Source: Pseudomonadota bacterium (GTDB lineage: Bacteria; Pseudomonadota; Alphaproteobacteria; Rhizobiales; Xanthobacteraceae). Taken from it: 6,825 bases of DNA. The position numbers and the translations under genes were made by a program. The notes beneath the pieces are model-generated. The model was given only the letters and a program-made list of their open reading frames with translations. It ran no database searches and was not told the DNA's origin. Positions within the stretch are counted from its first letter, which is position 1. Every line of letters begins with the position of its first letter. Of this stretch, positions 1 to 5,559 are shown one piece after another. The stretch spans positions 1-6,825 of the forward strand of contig JAEWCJ010000361.1 in assembly GCA_023390695.1 (NCBI GenBank), in the 5' to 3' direction.

Positions 1-1268
1 CCTATGCCCTGCTGCTGCGCGTCTTCGTGCCGCGCATGCGCGAACGCTCGGTGGAAGTGTCGGAAGCGCGGTCGATCATGACCGGACGCATTGTCGATAC
101 CTACACCAACATCCTGACGCTGAAGCTGTTCGCGCGGGCGCGCGAGGAGGACGTCTATGTGCGTCAGTCGGTCGAGACGCATACCGGCCTGTTCCATGCG
201 TCGCTGCGGTTGAACACGCTGTTCAGCTTCTGCCTGTCGACGCTCAACGCCCTCATGGTCACCTCGGTCGCCGGCCTGTCGATCTGGTTCTGGACGCAGG
301 GCAAGGTGGAAATCGGCACCGTCGCGATGGCGCTGCCGCTGGCTTGGCAGATCATCAATATCGCGGGCTGGGTCGCGTTTCAGGTGACCGACATTTTCGA
401 GAATATCGGCGTGGTGCAGGAAGGCATGCGGGCGATCGCGCGCCCGCTCGGCCTTCCCGACAAGCCCGATGCGCAGGAACTGAAGGTCACGCGCGGCGAG
501 ATCGCGTTCGACGACATCCGCTTCGGCTATGGCAGCGAGAAAGGCCTGATCGACGCCCTTTCGCTGACCGTGAAGCCCGGCGAGAAGATCGGCCTGGTCG
601 GCCGCTCCGGCGCCGGCAAGTCGACGCTGGTCAACCTGCTGCTGCGCTTCTTCGATCTGGAGGGCGGCCGCATCCTGATCGACGGACAGGACATTTCGCA
701 GGTGACGCAGGAATCGCTGCGGACGCAGATTTCGGTCGTCACCCAGGACACCTCGCTGCTGCACCGCTCGATCCGCGACAACATCCGCTACGGCCTGCCG
801 TCGGCGACCGACGCGCAGATCGTCGCCGCCGCCAGGCTCGCGCAGGCGCATGACTTCATCGTCAACCTGGAGGACTGGAAAGGCCGCCGCGGCTATGACG
901 CGCAGGTGGGCGAACGCGGCGTGAAACTGTCCGGCGGCCAGCGCCAGCGCGTCGCCATCGCCCGCGTCATTCTCAAGAATGCGCCGATCCTCGTGCTGGA
1001 CGAGGCAACCTCCGCGCTCGATTCCGAGGTCGAGGCCGCCATCCAGTCCAGTCTCGACAACCTGATGCAGGGCAAGACCGTGATCGCCATCGCGCACCGC
1101 CTCTCCACCATTGCCCGCATGGATCGCCTCGTCATCCTTGACAAGGGCCGCATCGTGGAACAAGGCACGCACGAGGAGCTTCTCGCCGCCGACGGCCATT
1201 ACGCCGCGCTCTGGCGGCGACAGTCGGGCGGCTTCATCGATGCGCCGGACATGCAGGCTGCCGAATAG
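1..1268 (+). CDS. ABC exporter half-transporter (permease fused to ATPase), 5'-truncated
   Basis: This is the C-terminal part of an MsbA-type ABC exporter, an inner-membrane permease fused to its ATPase that would act as a dimer. The frame is already open at base 3, so the true start lies left of the window. Numbering from the GTG at 27, residues about 60-140 hold the last membrane helices, preceded by a coupling-helix-like stretch (TGRIVDTYTNILTLKLFA). The nucleotide-binding domain is complete: A-loop Tyr168, Walker A GRSGAGKST at 192-200, Q-loop Gln240, signature LSGGQ at 301-305, Walker B ILVLDE with catalytic Glu326, D-loop SALD, and H-loop His357. It should therefore hydrolyse ATP. About 420 residues are visible against roughly 600 for the family. 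The substrate cannot be read from the sequence; lipid, peptide or drug export are all possible. The stop is TAG at 1266. Confidence 0.96.
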   Translation, partial: YALLLRVFVPRMRERSVEVSEARSIMTGRIVDTYTNILTLKLFARAREEDVYVRQSVETHTGLFHASLRLNTLFSFCLSTLNALMVTSVAGLSIWFWTQGKVEIGTVAMALPLAWQIINIAGWVAFQVTDIFENIGVVQEGMRAIARPLGLPDKPDAQELKVTRGEIAFDDIRFGYGSEKGLIDALSLTVKPGEKIGLVGRSGAGKSTLVNLLLRFFDLEGGRILIDGQDISQVTQESLRTQISVVTQDTSLLHRSIRDNIRYGLPSATDAQIVAAARLAQAHDFIVNLEDWKGRRGYDAQVGERGVKLSGGQRQRVAIARVILKNAPILVLDEATSALDSEVEAAIQSSLDNLMQGKTVIAIAHRLSTIARMDRLVILDKGRIVEQGTHEELLAADGHYAALWRRQSGGFIDAPDMQAAE

Positions 1269-1295
1269 GCCGGCCAAGTTCCGGAACCAACCGGC
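1269..1295 (+). terminator. Weak candidate hairpin after the ABC gene
   Basis: Directly after the stop codon, GCCGG (1269-1273) pairs with CCGGC (1291-1295). Between them lies a self-complementary GTTCCGGAAC (1278-1287). The downstream sequence GTTTG has only three T residues, so this is a poor intrinsic terminator and may be chance in GC-rich DNA. Confidence 0.2.
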
Positions 1296-1315
1296 GTTTG
1301 CGCGCCTCAACATCC

Positions 1316-1321
1316 AAAGGA
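1316..1321 (+). promoter_or_regulatory. Ribosome binding site that sets the start at 1328
   Basis: AAAGGA sits 6 nt before the ATG at 1328. It supports this ATG over the in-frame TTG at 1298, which has no comparable site. Confidence 0.6.
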
Positions 1322-1327
1322 CGGCCT

Positions 1328-1579
1328 ATGGCACGCAAGCCCACCAAGCGGACCGAATTCGTATTGTTCGACGTCTTCTATGAAGACGGCAGCCAGCGCT
1401 CCAATCGCCGGGTGCCCGCGGATGCGCTGGGCGGCCTCGAGGGCGACACGCCGGCACAGCACATCATCGAAGAACAGGATCGCGAGATCGCCGCGAAATC
1501 GGGACAGACCCCGCTCCGGATCAAGAGCGTCCGCCGCAGCGGCGCCAAGGAGCCGGCCAAGGAATGGAAACGGCGCTGA
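1328..1579 (+). CDS. Small basic conserved-type hypothetical protein (83 aa)
   Basis: The protein starts MARKPTKRTEFVLFDVFYED and is 83 residues long. I recognise the general look of a small hypothetical protein found in Bradyrhizobium relatives but cannot give it a function. The first third alternates charged and hydrophobic residues (EFVLFDVFYEDGSQ), which would fit a beta hairpin. The middle (residues about 35-55, with AQHIIEEQDREIA) looks helical. The tail is rich in Lys and Arg (IKSVRRSGAKEPAKEWKRR). There is no signal peptide and no membrane segment. Lys and Arg at both ends would suit nucleic-acid or ribosome contact, but that is only inference. It lies 59 nt after the ABC gene on the same strand, so co-transcription is possible. 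Codon use matches the neighbours. The ATG was chosen for its ribosome binding site. Confidence 0.75.
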   Translation: MARKPTKRTEFVLFDVFYEDGSQRSNRRVPADALGGLEGDTPAQHIIEEQDREIAAKSGQTPLRIKSVRRSGAKEPAKEWKRR

Positions 1580-1745
1580 GCACCGCGGCCCCTGGCGGAA
1601 GCGCCGATCATTGCCGCAACGCCGTGTATCGAAGCCTGGTCCCCGGAAAAGTTTGTCGCATCGCGATTGCGCCGTGACGGCTGACTGACTAGGGTTTGCC
1701 ATTGAGTGGAAGCGGCCCGCCGGGCGCCGATATTTTCAGAAAATC

Positions 1746-1754
1746 GGGAGGAAA
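1746..1754 (+). promoter_or_regulatory. Strong Shine-Dalgarno site that sets the start at 1759
   Basis: GGGAGGAAA lies just before the ATG at 1759, with 7 nt between GGGAGG and the start. It rules out the in-frame TTG at 1696, which would add 21 residues in front of the Rossmann strand. The best promoter match upstream, TTGCGC at 1667 with a 17-nt spacer to TAGGGT at 1690, is too weak to call. Confidence 0.75.
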
Positions 1755-1758
1755 CTTA

Positions 1759-2826
1759 ATGGCTTACAATATCATGATCATGGGCGCGTCCTACGGCTCG
1801 CTCCTCGCCTCCAAAATCCTGTTCGGCGGCCATTCGGTGCACCTGATCTGCCTCCCCGCCGAAGCCGACCTGATCAATGCCGAAGGCTTCCGGGTGCGAT
1901 TGCCGGTGAAGGGCCGCAAGGATCCGGTCGAACTCGACTCCCGCAAACTGCCCGGCAAGGTGACCGCCGGCGGCGCCGAGGGCGTCAACCCGAAGGACTA
2001 CGACCTGATCGGTCTTGCGATGCAGGAGCCGCAATACCGCTCGCCCGGCGTGCGCGAATTGCTGGACGCGGTCGCGACGTCGCGGGTGCCGTGCATGTCG
2101 ATCATGAACATGCCGCCGCTGCCTTACATCAAGCGCATCCCCGGCCTCGATTACGACGCGCTGAAGCCCGCCTATACCGATCCGACGGTGTGGGACAATT
2201 TCGATCCCGGCTCGCTCACCCTTTGCAGCCCCGATCCGCAGGCGATCCGGCCGCCGGAGGAAAAGGTCAACGTGCTGCAGGTGACGCTGCCAACCAACTT
2301 CAAGGTTGCGAAGTTCGACAGCGACAAGAGCACCGGAATCCTGCGCCAGATCGAGAAGGACATCGACGCCGTGCGTTACGATGTCGGCGGCGAGAAGATC
2401 GAATTGCCGGTGAAGCTGCGCGTGCACGACTCGCTTTTCGTGCCGCTCGCCAAATGGGCGATGCTGCTCGCCGGCAACTACCGCTGCGTGACCAAGGACG
2501 GCATGCGCACCGCGCAGGAAGCCGTGCATAGCGACATCGACACCTCGCGCTCGGTCTACAACTTCGTCAACGATCTCGTGGTGAAGCTCGGCGCCAACCC
2601 GAACGACCTCGTGCCGTTCGAGAAATATGCCGCCGCGGCTCAGAGCCTGTCGCGTCCGGCGTCTGCTGCCCGCGCCTTGCAGAACGGCGCCCCCAATATC
2701 GAACGCGCCGACAAGCTGGTGCAGCTCATCGCCAGGCAGAAGGGTCTGAGCAATCCGGCGATCGACGCACAGGTGGCGCTGGTCGATGCACGCATCGAGG
2801 CCAACCGCAAGAAAGCTGCGGCCTGA
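1759..2826 (+). CDS. Ketopantoate reductase (PanE/ApbA)-like oxidoreductase
   Basis: This 355-residue cytosolic protein looks like a member of the 2-dehydropantoate 2-reductase family, whose members reduce a 2-oxo acid with NAD(P)H. The N-terminus is a Rossmann beta-alpha-beta unit (NIMIMGASYGSLLASKIL, then HSVHLICLPAEADLI). The helical C-terminal domain carries Lys232 in LAKWAMLLAGN, with Asn240 eight residues on, and Glu315 in a segment shaped like the family's Glu-bearing C-terminal motif. By my manual alignment these match E. coli PanE Lys176, Asn184 and Glu256. Two things are odd. The nucleotide loop lacks the standard GxGxxG spacing (Met8, Ala10 and Gly13 fall at those places). The Asn expected four residues after the Lys is Leu236. 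At 355 residues it is longer than typical PanE (about 300), with extra sequence around residues 130-180. It may therefore act on a substrate other than ketopantoate, so I give no panE symbol. A strong terminator follows. Confidence 0.8.
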   Translation: MAYNIMIMGASYGSLLASKILFGGHSVHLICLPAEADLINAEGFRVRLPVKGRKDPVELDSRKLPGKVTAGGAEGVNPKDYDLIGLAMQEPQYRSPGVRELLDAVATSRVPCMSIMNMPPLPYIKRIPGLDYDALKPAYTDPTVWDNFDPGSLTLCSPDPQAIRPPEEKVNVLQVTLPTNFKVAKFDSDKSTGILRQIEKDIDAVRYDVGGEKIELPVKLRVHDSLFVPLAKWAMLLAGNYRCVTKDGMRTAQEAVHSDIDTSRSVYNFVNDLVVKLGANPNDLVPFEKYAAAAQSLSRPASAARALQNGAPNIERADKLVQLIARQKGLSNPAIDAQVALVDARIEANRKKAAA

Positions 2827-2844
2827 TCAAGACGGAAGTTCAAT

Positions 2845-2886
2845 TACGCCCGCGGCATCATTCCGATGCCGCGGGCGTATGCTTTT
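2845..2886 (+). terminator. Rho-independent terminator of the reductase-like gene
   Basis: A perfect 15-bp inverted repeat (2845-2859 pairing with 2865-2879) surrounds a 5-nt ATTCC loop. It is followed by TGCTTTT. The stem is GC-rich in the middle and starts 18 nt after the stop codon. The T tract is broken by GC, so termination may be incomplete, but position and perfection make the call strong. Confidence 0.88.
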
Positions 2887-3093
2887 GCGCGGCCTCTCCC
2901 CTCGGACCCGGCCGGCATAACTCCAAGCGTAATTCACTATTGCGTGACCGGATGCCGAGCGCAGCAGTCCCGAACCATCGGCCTTTGCGCTGAACAACGC
3001 GCGCTCCGCTCAGAAATGGCCTCACCGGCAAAAGATTTGCCCGCCGTGGCGGATAATGAACATCTGAATCGACGGTGCTGCGCGACACTCACT

Positions 3094-3133
3094 TGCCGTG
3101 TCGTCCGCGCTTTGAAACTGCCGTGTTGTCCGC
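3094..3133. repeat. Pair of 15-bp near-identical direct repeats, period 25
   Basis: TGCCGTGTCGTCCGC (3094-3108) recurs as TGCCGTGTTGTCCGC (3119-3133), 14 of 15 bases the same, with starts 25 nt apart. The pair lies about 50-90 nt upstream of the FNR-type site. It may be a tandem binding site for a regulator or the trace of a small duplication. Confidence 0.5.
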
Positions 3134-3181
3134 CAAAATTCCAACGGCCATCATAGCCAGGCCGAAAGGCTGAAAACTGGT

Positions 3182-3195
3182 TTGATTCAGGTCAA
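3182..3195 (+). promoter_or_regulatory. FNR/FixK-type binding site upstream of DUF2267
   Basis: TTGATTCAGGTCAA fits the FNR/FixK consensus TTGAT-N4-ATCAA at 9 of 10 half-site positions. It also fits the looser FixK2 pattern TTG(A/C)-N6-(T/G)CAA exactly. Its centre is about 64 nt before the DUF2267 start codon. If it acts from -41.5, transcription would begin near 3230, giving a leader of about 23 nt that includes the ribosome binding site. No clear -10 element is visible at the matching place, so the exact promoter geometry is uncertain. Expected behaviour is activation under low oxygen. Confidence 0.65.
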
Positions 3196-3208
3196 GGTCG
3201 GATCGTGC

Positions 3209-3228
3209 GTTCAGGGGCCACCCTGAAC
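3209..3228. promoter_or_regulatory. Perfect 8-bp dyad between the FNR-type site and DUF2267
   Basis: GTTCAGGG (3209-3216) and CCCTGAAC (3221-3228) are exact inverted copies around GCCA. The dyad overlaps where the -10 region would lie if the FNR-type site acts from -41.5, so a bound repressor could block the promoter. As RNA it could form a small hairpin, and only a weak T-rich stretch (TTCTT) follows, so a terminator is less likely than an operator. Confidence 0.45.
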
Positions 3229-3252
3229 CGTTCTTAATGTGGAGTATGGAAC

Positions 3253-3699
3253 ATGAGCGGACTTGAAAGTCTCGATCATACCGTCCAGCTCACACACATC
3301 TGGATCAACGATCTGGATGCGCGGCTGGAATGGAACAACAAGCCACGCAGTTATCGTTTGCTGAAGGCGGTGTTGCACGCCGTCCGGGACTGGATGCCTG
3401 TCAACGAGGCAGTCGATCTCGGGGCGCAATTACCGGGCCTGTTGCGCGGTGCCTATTACGAACAGTGGCGGCCGGCAAAAACGCCCATCAGAAAACGCAG
3501 CAAAGAGGATTTCATCGCCTATGTGGGCGAGCACTTCCGCAACGACCCGCTGGAGCATCCCGCACAACAGGTCATCGAGACACTGCGCCTGCTGACCAGC
3601 AAGATATCGCCGGGAGAGATCGAGGACGTGCGGCATTCGCTCCCGGAAGACATCCGCAATTTCTGGCCGGAACCACATCGCCAGCCGGGTACCGTTTGA
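3253..3699 (+). CDS. DUF2267 family protein
   Basis: This 148-residue soluble protein belongs to the DUF2267 family by its hallmark stretches: SLDHTVQLTHIWINDL near the start, LGAQLPGLLRGAYYEQW at 56-72, and SPGEIEDVRHSLPEDIRNFW at 119-138. The family has no proven biochemical function. The two halves look like a degenerate helical repeat: AVLHAVRDWMPVNEAVDLGAQLP in the first resembles TLRLLTSKISPGEIEDVRHSLP in the second. There is no signal peptide and no membrane segment. The ATG is preceded by GGAG at 3241 with 8-nt spacing. The FNR/FixK-type site upstream points to induction at low oxygen; my recollection that DUF2267 genes often sit among stress or microaerobic genes agrees with this. 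It ends 10 nt from the convergent cyclase gene. Confidence 0.9.
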   Translation: MSGLESLDHTVQLTHIWINDLDARLEWNNKPRSYRLLKAVLHAVRDWMPVNEAVDLGAQLPGLLRGAYYEQWRPAKTPIRKRSKEDFIAYVGEHFRNDPLEHPAQQVIETLRLLTSKISPGEIEDVRHSLPEDIRNFWPEPHRQPGTV

Positions 3700-3701
3700 T
3701 A

Positions 3702-3734
3702 TCTGCCGGTTATTGTCGCGATGATGCCGGCAGA
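3702..3734. terminator. Weak candidate hairpin at the convergent gene ends
   Basis: TCTGCCGG (3702-3709) can pair with CCGGCAGA (3727-3734) across a 17-nt loop. It straddles the two stop codons of the convergent genes and is partly inside the cyclase coding end. A bidirectional terminator would make sense here, but neither strand has a T tract and the loop is long. Confidence 0.2.
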
Positions 3735-5209
3735 GGGGTCCGCCGCCGGTCGAATGCGGTCTCTGAATAATGCTCGCGCTTGGCTTCGAGCATCAACAGA
3801 TCTGCGCGCTTCACGACCGCTTCCAGCCGCTCGCCCGGCCCGCCGGTGGCGGTCCCGACCGACAGGCTCAACTCCAGATCCGGGTAGAATTGGTTGTTGA
3901 TCTCGATCAGATCATGCAGCGACGTGAGAATAGCCTCGCCGCCCACCGCATCGATCCCCGGAAGCAGCACCGCGAATTCGTCGCCGCCGATGCGGGCGGC
4001 CGTGTGCGGCTTGTCGACCAGCGAATTGAGGACTTCGCCCGCGCGGCGCAGCAAGGCGTCGCCGGCGGCATGACCGAGTTCGTCATTGGCCGCCTTCAGG
4101 CCGTTCAGGTCGGCCATGATGATGGTGACCGGATGCGGCCCCTTGCGCTCCAGGCGGTTCAGTTCGTCGACATAGAACGAGCGGTTGTAAAGCTTGGTCA
4201 GAACATCATGGGTGCCGAGATATTCGAGATACGCCTCGGCCTTCTTGCGGGCCGTGATGTCGGTCAGCGCCACCTGCACCAGCGACCAGTCATGTTCGCG
4301 TCCCGGGATCACCGAGAACTGCAGCAGCAGGTGAAGCTTGCTGCCGTCGAGCGTGTAGTTCACGACTTCGCGCTGCTGGAACAGCTTGCCGTCCCACAGG
4401 TCGATCAGTTGCTCGCGAAAATTCGGCTCCATCTCGTCGCGGAAGACTTCGGAAAGATTGCGCAGCAGCGCGTCCTTGTCGGGTGCGCAGAACAGTTCCA
4501 GCGTGCGTGCATTGACGTCCAGCACGCGGATTTCGCTCATGCAGCGGGAGATGAATTCCTCGTGCACATCGGTGAAAACGCGAAAATCTTCGATGCCCTG
4601 CATGCGGACTTCGTCGATAAGTCTTTTGACCGCGCTGAAATCCTCGACCCAAAGGGATACAGGCGAATGCGCGAACAGACCGCGTGCATAATTTTCGCTG
4701 TCAGCGAGATTGTGACGCGCCTCCTCGCGTTCGGTCACATCCTCGATCGCAACCAGCACGCGATCCCAGCTTGCCTCATGGCCGGGCAGGATCGCGCCAT
4801 GCAGCTGGATGTCGAGACGCTCGCCCGCCAGGGTGTAGTTCACCGTGTTGCTGGAGAAATGGGCCTGCCCCTGCCAGAGCTGCGCCAGCTCCTCGATATG
4901 GGTCGCCAGCATATCGTCGCGGAAGATGCGGCCCAGATTGTCGACCAGATGCGCGAGATCGTTGGCGCCAAAAAGCGACAGGGTCTTGCGGTTCACCTTG
5001 ATGACACGGATGCATTCCGAACACGCCTTCACCCGAGCCGGATCGGCACGCAAATGCGCACGCAGATCGGAGACACCGGCGGCCCGCCACCTGTCGAACA
5101 GCGATTTTAGCTTGCTGTAATCCTCGAGCCAGAGCGATACCGGAGCGAGATCGAACATCTGCGCGTCGTCATGAAGATCGACGGGCGGCTGGGCGTTATT
5201 GTGTGCCAT
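3710..5209 (-). CDS. Soluble diguanylate cyclase with two tandem PAS-like sensor modules
   Basis: The 499-residue protein should make cyclic di-GMP from two GTP. Two PAS-like modules occupy residues about 20-160 and 180-320. Each opens with PVSLW(L/V)ED and contains VN..TL.LF, FRD(D/E)M, LW.G and VNYTL, and ends in a DVTE or DITA linker. The GGDEF domain begins near residue 331 (LGTHDVLTKLYNR), has the metal and substrate segment ADLNGLKAANDELGHAAGD (366-384), and an intact GGDEF at 408-412, so it should be active. The product-inhibition RxxD site expected just before it reads DKPH (399-402), so feedback by that site is probably absent. There is no EAL domain, signal peptide or membrane helix, so sensing is cytosolic; the ligand is unknown. 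The ATG at 5209 lacks a clear Shine-Dalgarno site; Met18 is a possible later start that keeps the PAS modules. The stop is TAA. Confidence 0.95.
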   Translation of the reverse strand: MAHNNAQPPVDLHDDAQMFDLAPVSLWLEDYSKLKSLFDRWRAAGVSDLRAHLRADPARVKACSECIRVIKVNRKTLSLFGANDLAHLVDNLGRIFRDDMLATHIEELAQLWQGQAHFSSNTVNYTLAGERLDIQLHGAILPGHEASWDRVLVAIEDVTEREEARHNLADSENYARGLFAHSPVSLWVEDFSAVKRLIDEVRMQGIEDFRVFTDVHEEFISRCMSEIRVLDVNARTLELFCAPDKDALLRNLSEVFRDEMEPNFREQLIDLWDGKLFQQREVVNYTLDGSKLHLLLQFSVIPGREHDWSLVQVALTDITARKKAEAYLEYLGTHDVLTKLYNRSFYVDELNRLERKGPHPVTIIMADLNGLKAANDELGHAAGDALLRRAGEVLNSLVDKPHTAARIGGDEFAVLLPGIDAVGGEAILTSLHDLIEINNQFYPDLELSLSVGTATGGPGERLEAVVKRADLLMLEAKREHYSETAFDRRRTPLPASSRQ

Positions 5210-5277
5210 TGCGATGTCTGTGCGGATGATATCGGCGTCGAACCAACACCCCGCGTTGGAATGCAGATCAAAACTTT

Positions 5278-5298
5278 GGATTTCAGTGGGATTTCAGT
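5278..5298. repeat. Exact 10-bp direct repeat, period 11, upstream of the cyclase
   Basis: GGATTTCAGT occurs at 5278-5287 and 5289-5298, separated by one G. An 11-bp period places both copies on one face of the helix, as in tandem half-sites for dimeric response regulators. It lies 69-89 nt upstream of the cyclase start, a position that suits an activator. Confidence 0.5.
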
Positions 5299-5399
5299 TC
5301 AAATTGCGGACAGGCCGTGATCGAGATACGCGGAGCAACACCGATTCTGTCGGTCAATATACATAATTTTACGTTGGCTCCTATCCAAAGATTTGTCGA

Positions 5400-5409
5400 T
5401 TGGCGCCAA
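5400..5409. promoter_or_regulatory. 10-bp perfect palindrome in the divergent region
   Basis: TTGGCGCCAA is perfectly self-complementary and flanked by AT-rich DNA (ATAAAA follows). It could be a small operator; with only 10 bp, chance occurrence is quite possible. Confidence 0.25.
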
Positions 5410-5520
5410 ATAAAAGTTCCATGGAAGCTTTCCGCGATATCAATCCGATCCGTTCGATCCTGTTTACGGCCCCTACACCCTCCTTTCTCAAAGCGCCTCT
5501 TCGCTAACCCCTTGGTCGCC

Positions 5521-5540
5521 TCTGCCGGATAGTCTGCCGG
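5521..5540. repeat. Repeated TCTGCCGG just before the membrane-protein start
   Basis: TCTGCCGG at 5521-5528 and again at 5533-5540, a 12-nt period, 20-39 nt before the ATG at 5560. It may be leader sequence without function. Confidence 0.3.
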
Positions 5541-5559
5541 CCTCAACAACCGGGCAGAT

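Larger units (their letters stand above)
2887..3252. other. Noncoding region ahead of the DUF2267 gene
   Basis: About 366 nt without a credible gene. The short open frames here, of 96 codons on plus and 76 on minus, run into the terminator stem, have no ribosome binding site, and have unlikely compositions (many Arg, Cys and Pro). What it does hold: a loose nested inverted repeat (CGGCAT at 2913 with ATGCCG at 2952), a 15-bp direct repeat at 3094-3133, an FNR/FixK-type site at 3182-3195 and a dyad at 3209-3228. It is probably the promoter region of the next gene, and a small RNA cannot be excluded. Confidence 0.6.
5210..5559. other. Divergent intergenic control region
   Basis: About 350 nt separate the divergent starts of the cyclase and the duplicated membrane protein, so promoters for both should lie here. 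It is visibly AT-richer than the flanks, most of all near 5356-5416. I see a direct repeat at 5278-5298, a palindrome at 5400-5409, CCAAC/GTTGG arms at 5243-5259, and a repeated TCTGCCGG at 5521-5540. No -35/-10 pair is convincing. The best on the minus strand is TTGGAT with a 16-nt spacer to TTATGT, near 5388-5361, which is weak. Short open frames here (71 codons from a GTG at 5317 on plus, and one on minus from 5663) look like chance. Confidence 0.6.

Noticed and set aside
1667..1695. TTGCGC, 17-nt spacer, TAGGGT as a promoter for the reductase-like gene
   Set aside because: Only 3 of 6 bases match at each element, which is no better than expected in this DNA.
1696..1758. TTG start that would extend the reductase-like protein by 21 residues
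   Set aside because: A strong Shine-Dalgarno site directly before the ATG at 1759 and the Rossmann strand at its N-terminus favour the ATG.
1756..2529. 257-codon minus-strand open frame
   Set aside because: It is antisense to the ketopantoate-reductase-like gene and is rich in His, Arg and Val without motifs.
2913..2957. Nested inverted repeats CGGCAT/ATGCCG around CGTAAT/ATTGCG as a small RNA
   Set aside because: The pairing is short, contains a wobble and has unequal internal loops. There is no promoter or T tract to frame an RNA gene.
2866..3156. 96-codon plus-strand open frame in the intergenic region
   Set aside because: It begins inside the terminator stem, has no ribosome binding site, and its composition (Cys, Arg, Pro) is unlike the neighbours.
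3157..3180. Bulged GAAA-loop hairpin (CAGGCC-GAAA-GGCTG) before the FNR-type site
   Set aside because: The stem is only five pairs with a bulge, and it lies upstream of the probable transcript start, so it is unlikely to be an RNA element.
3770..5110. 446-codon plus-strand open frame
   Set aside because: It lies antisense to the PAS-PAS-GGDEF gene, whose domains and motifs are unmistakable. The plus translation is Gln-, His- and Arg-rich with no domain pattern.
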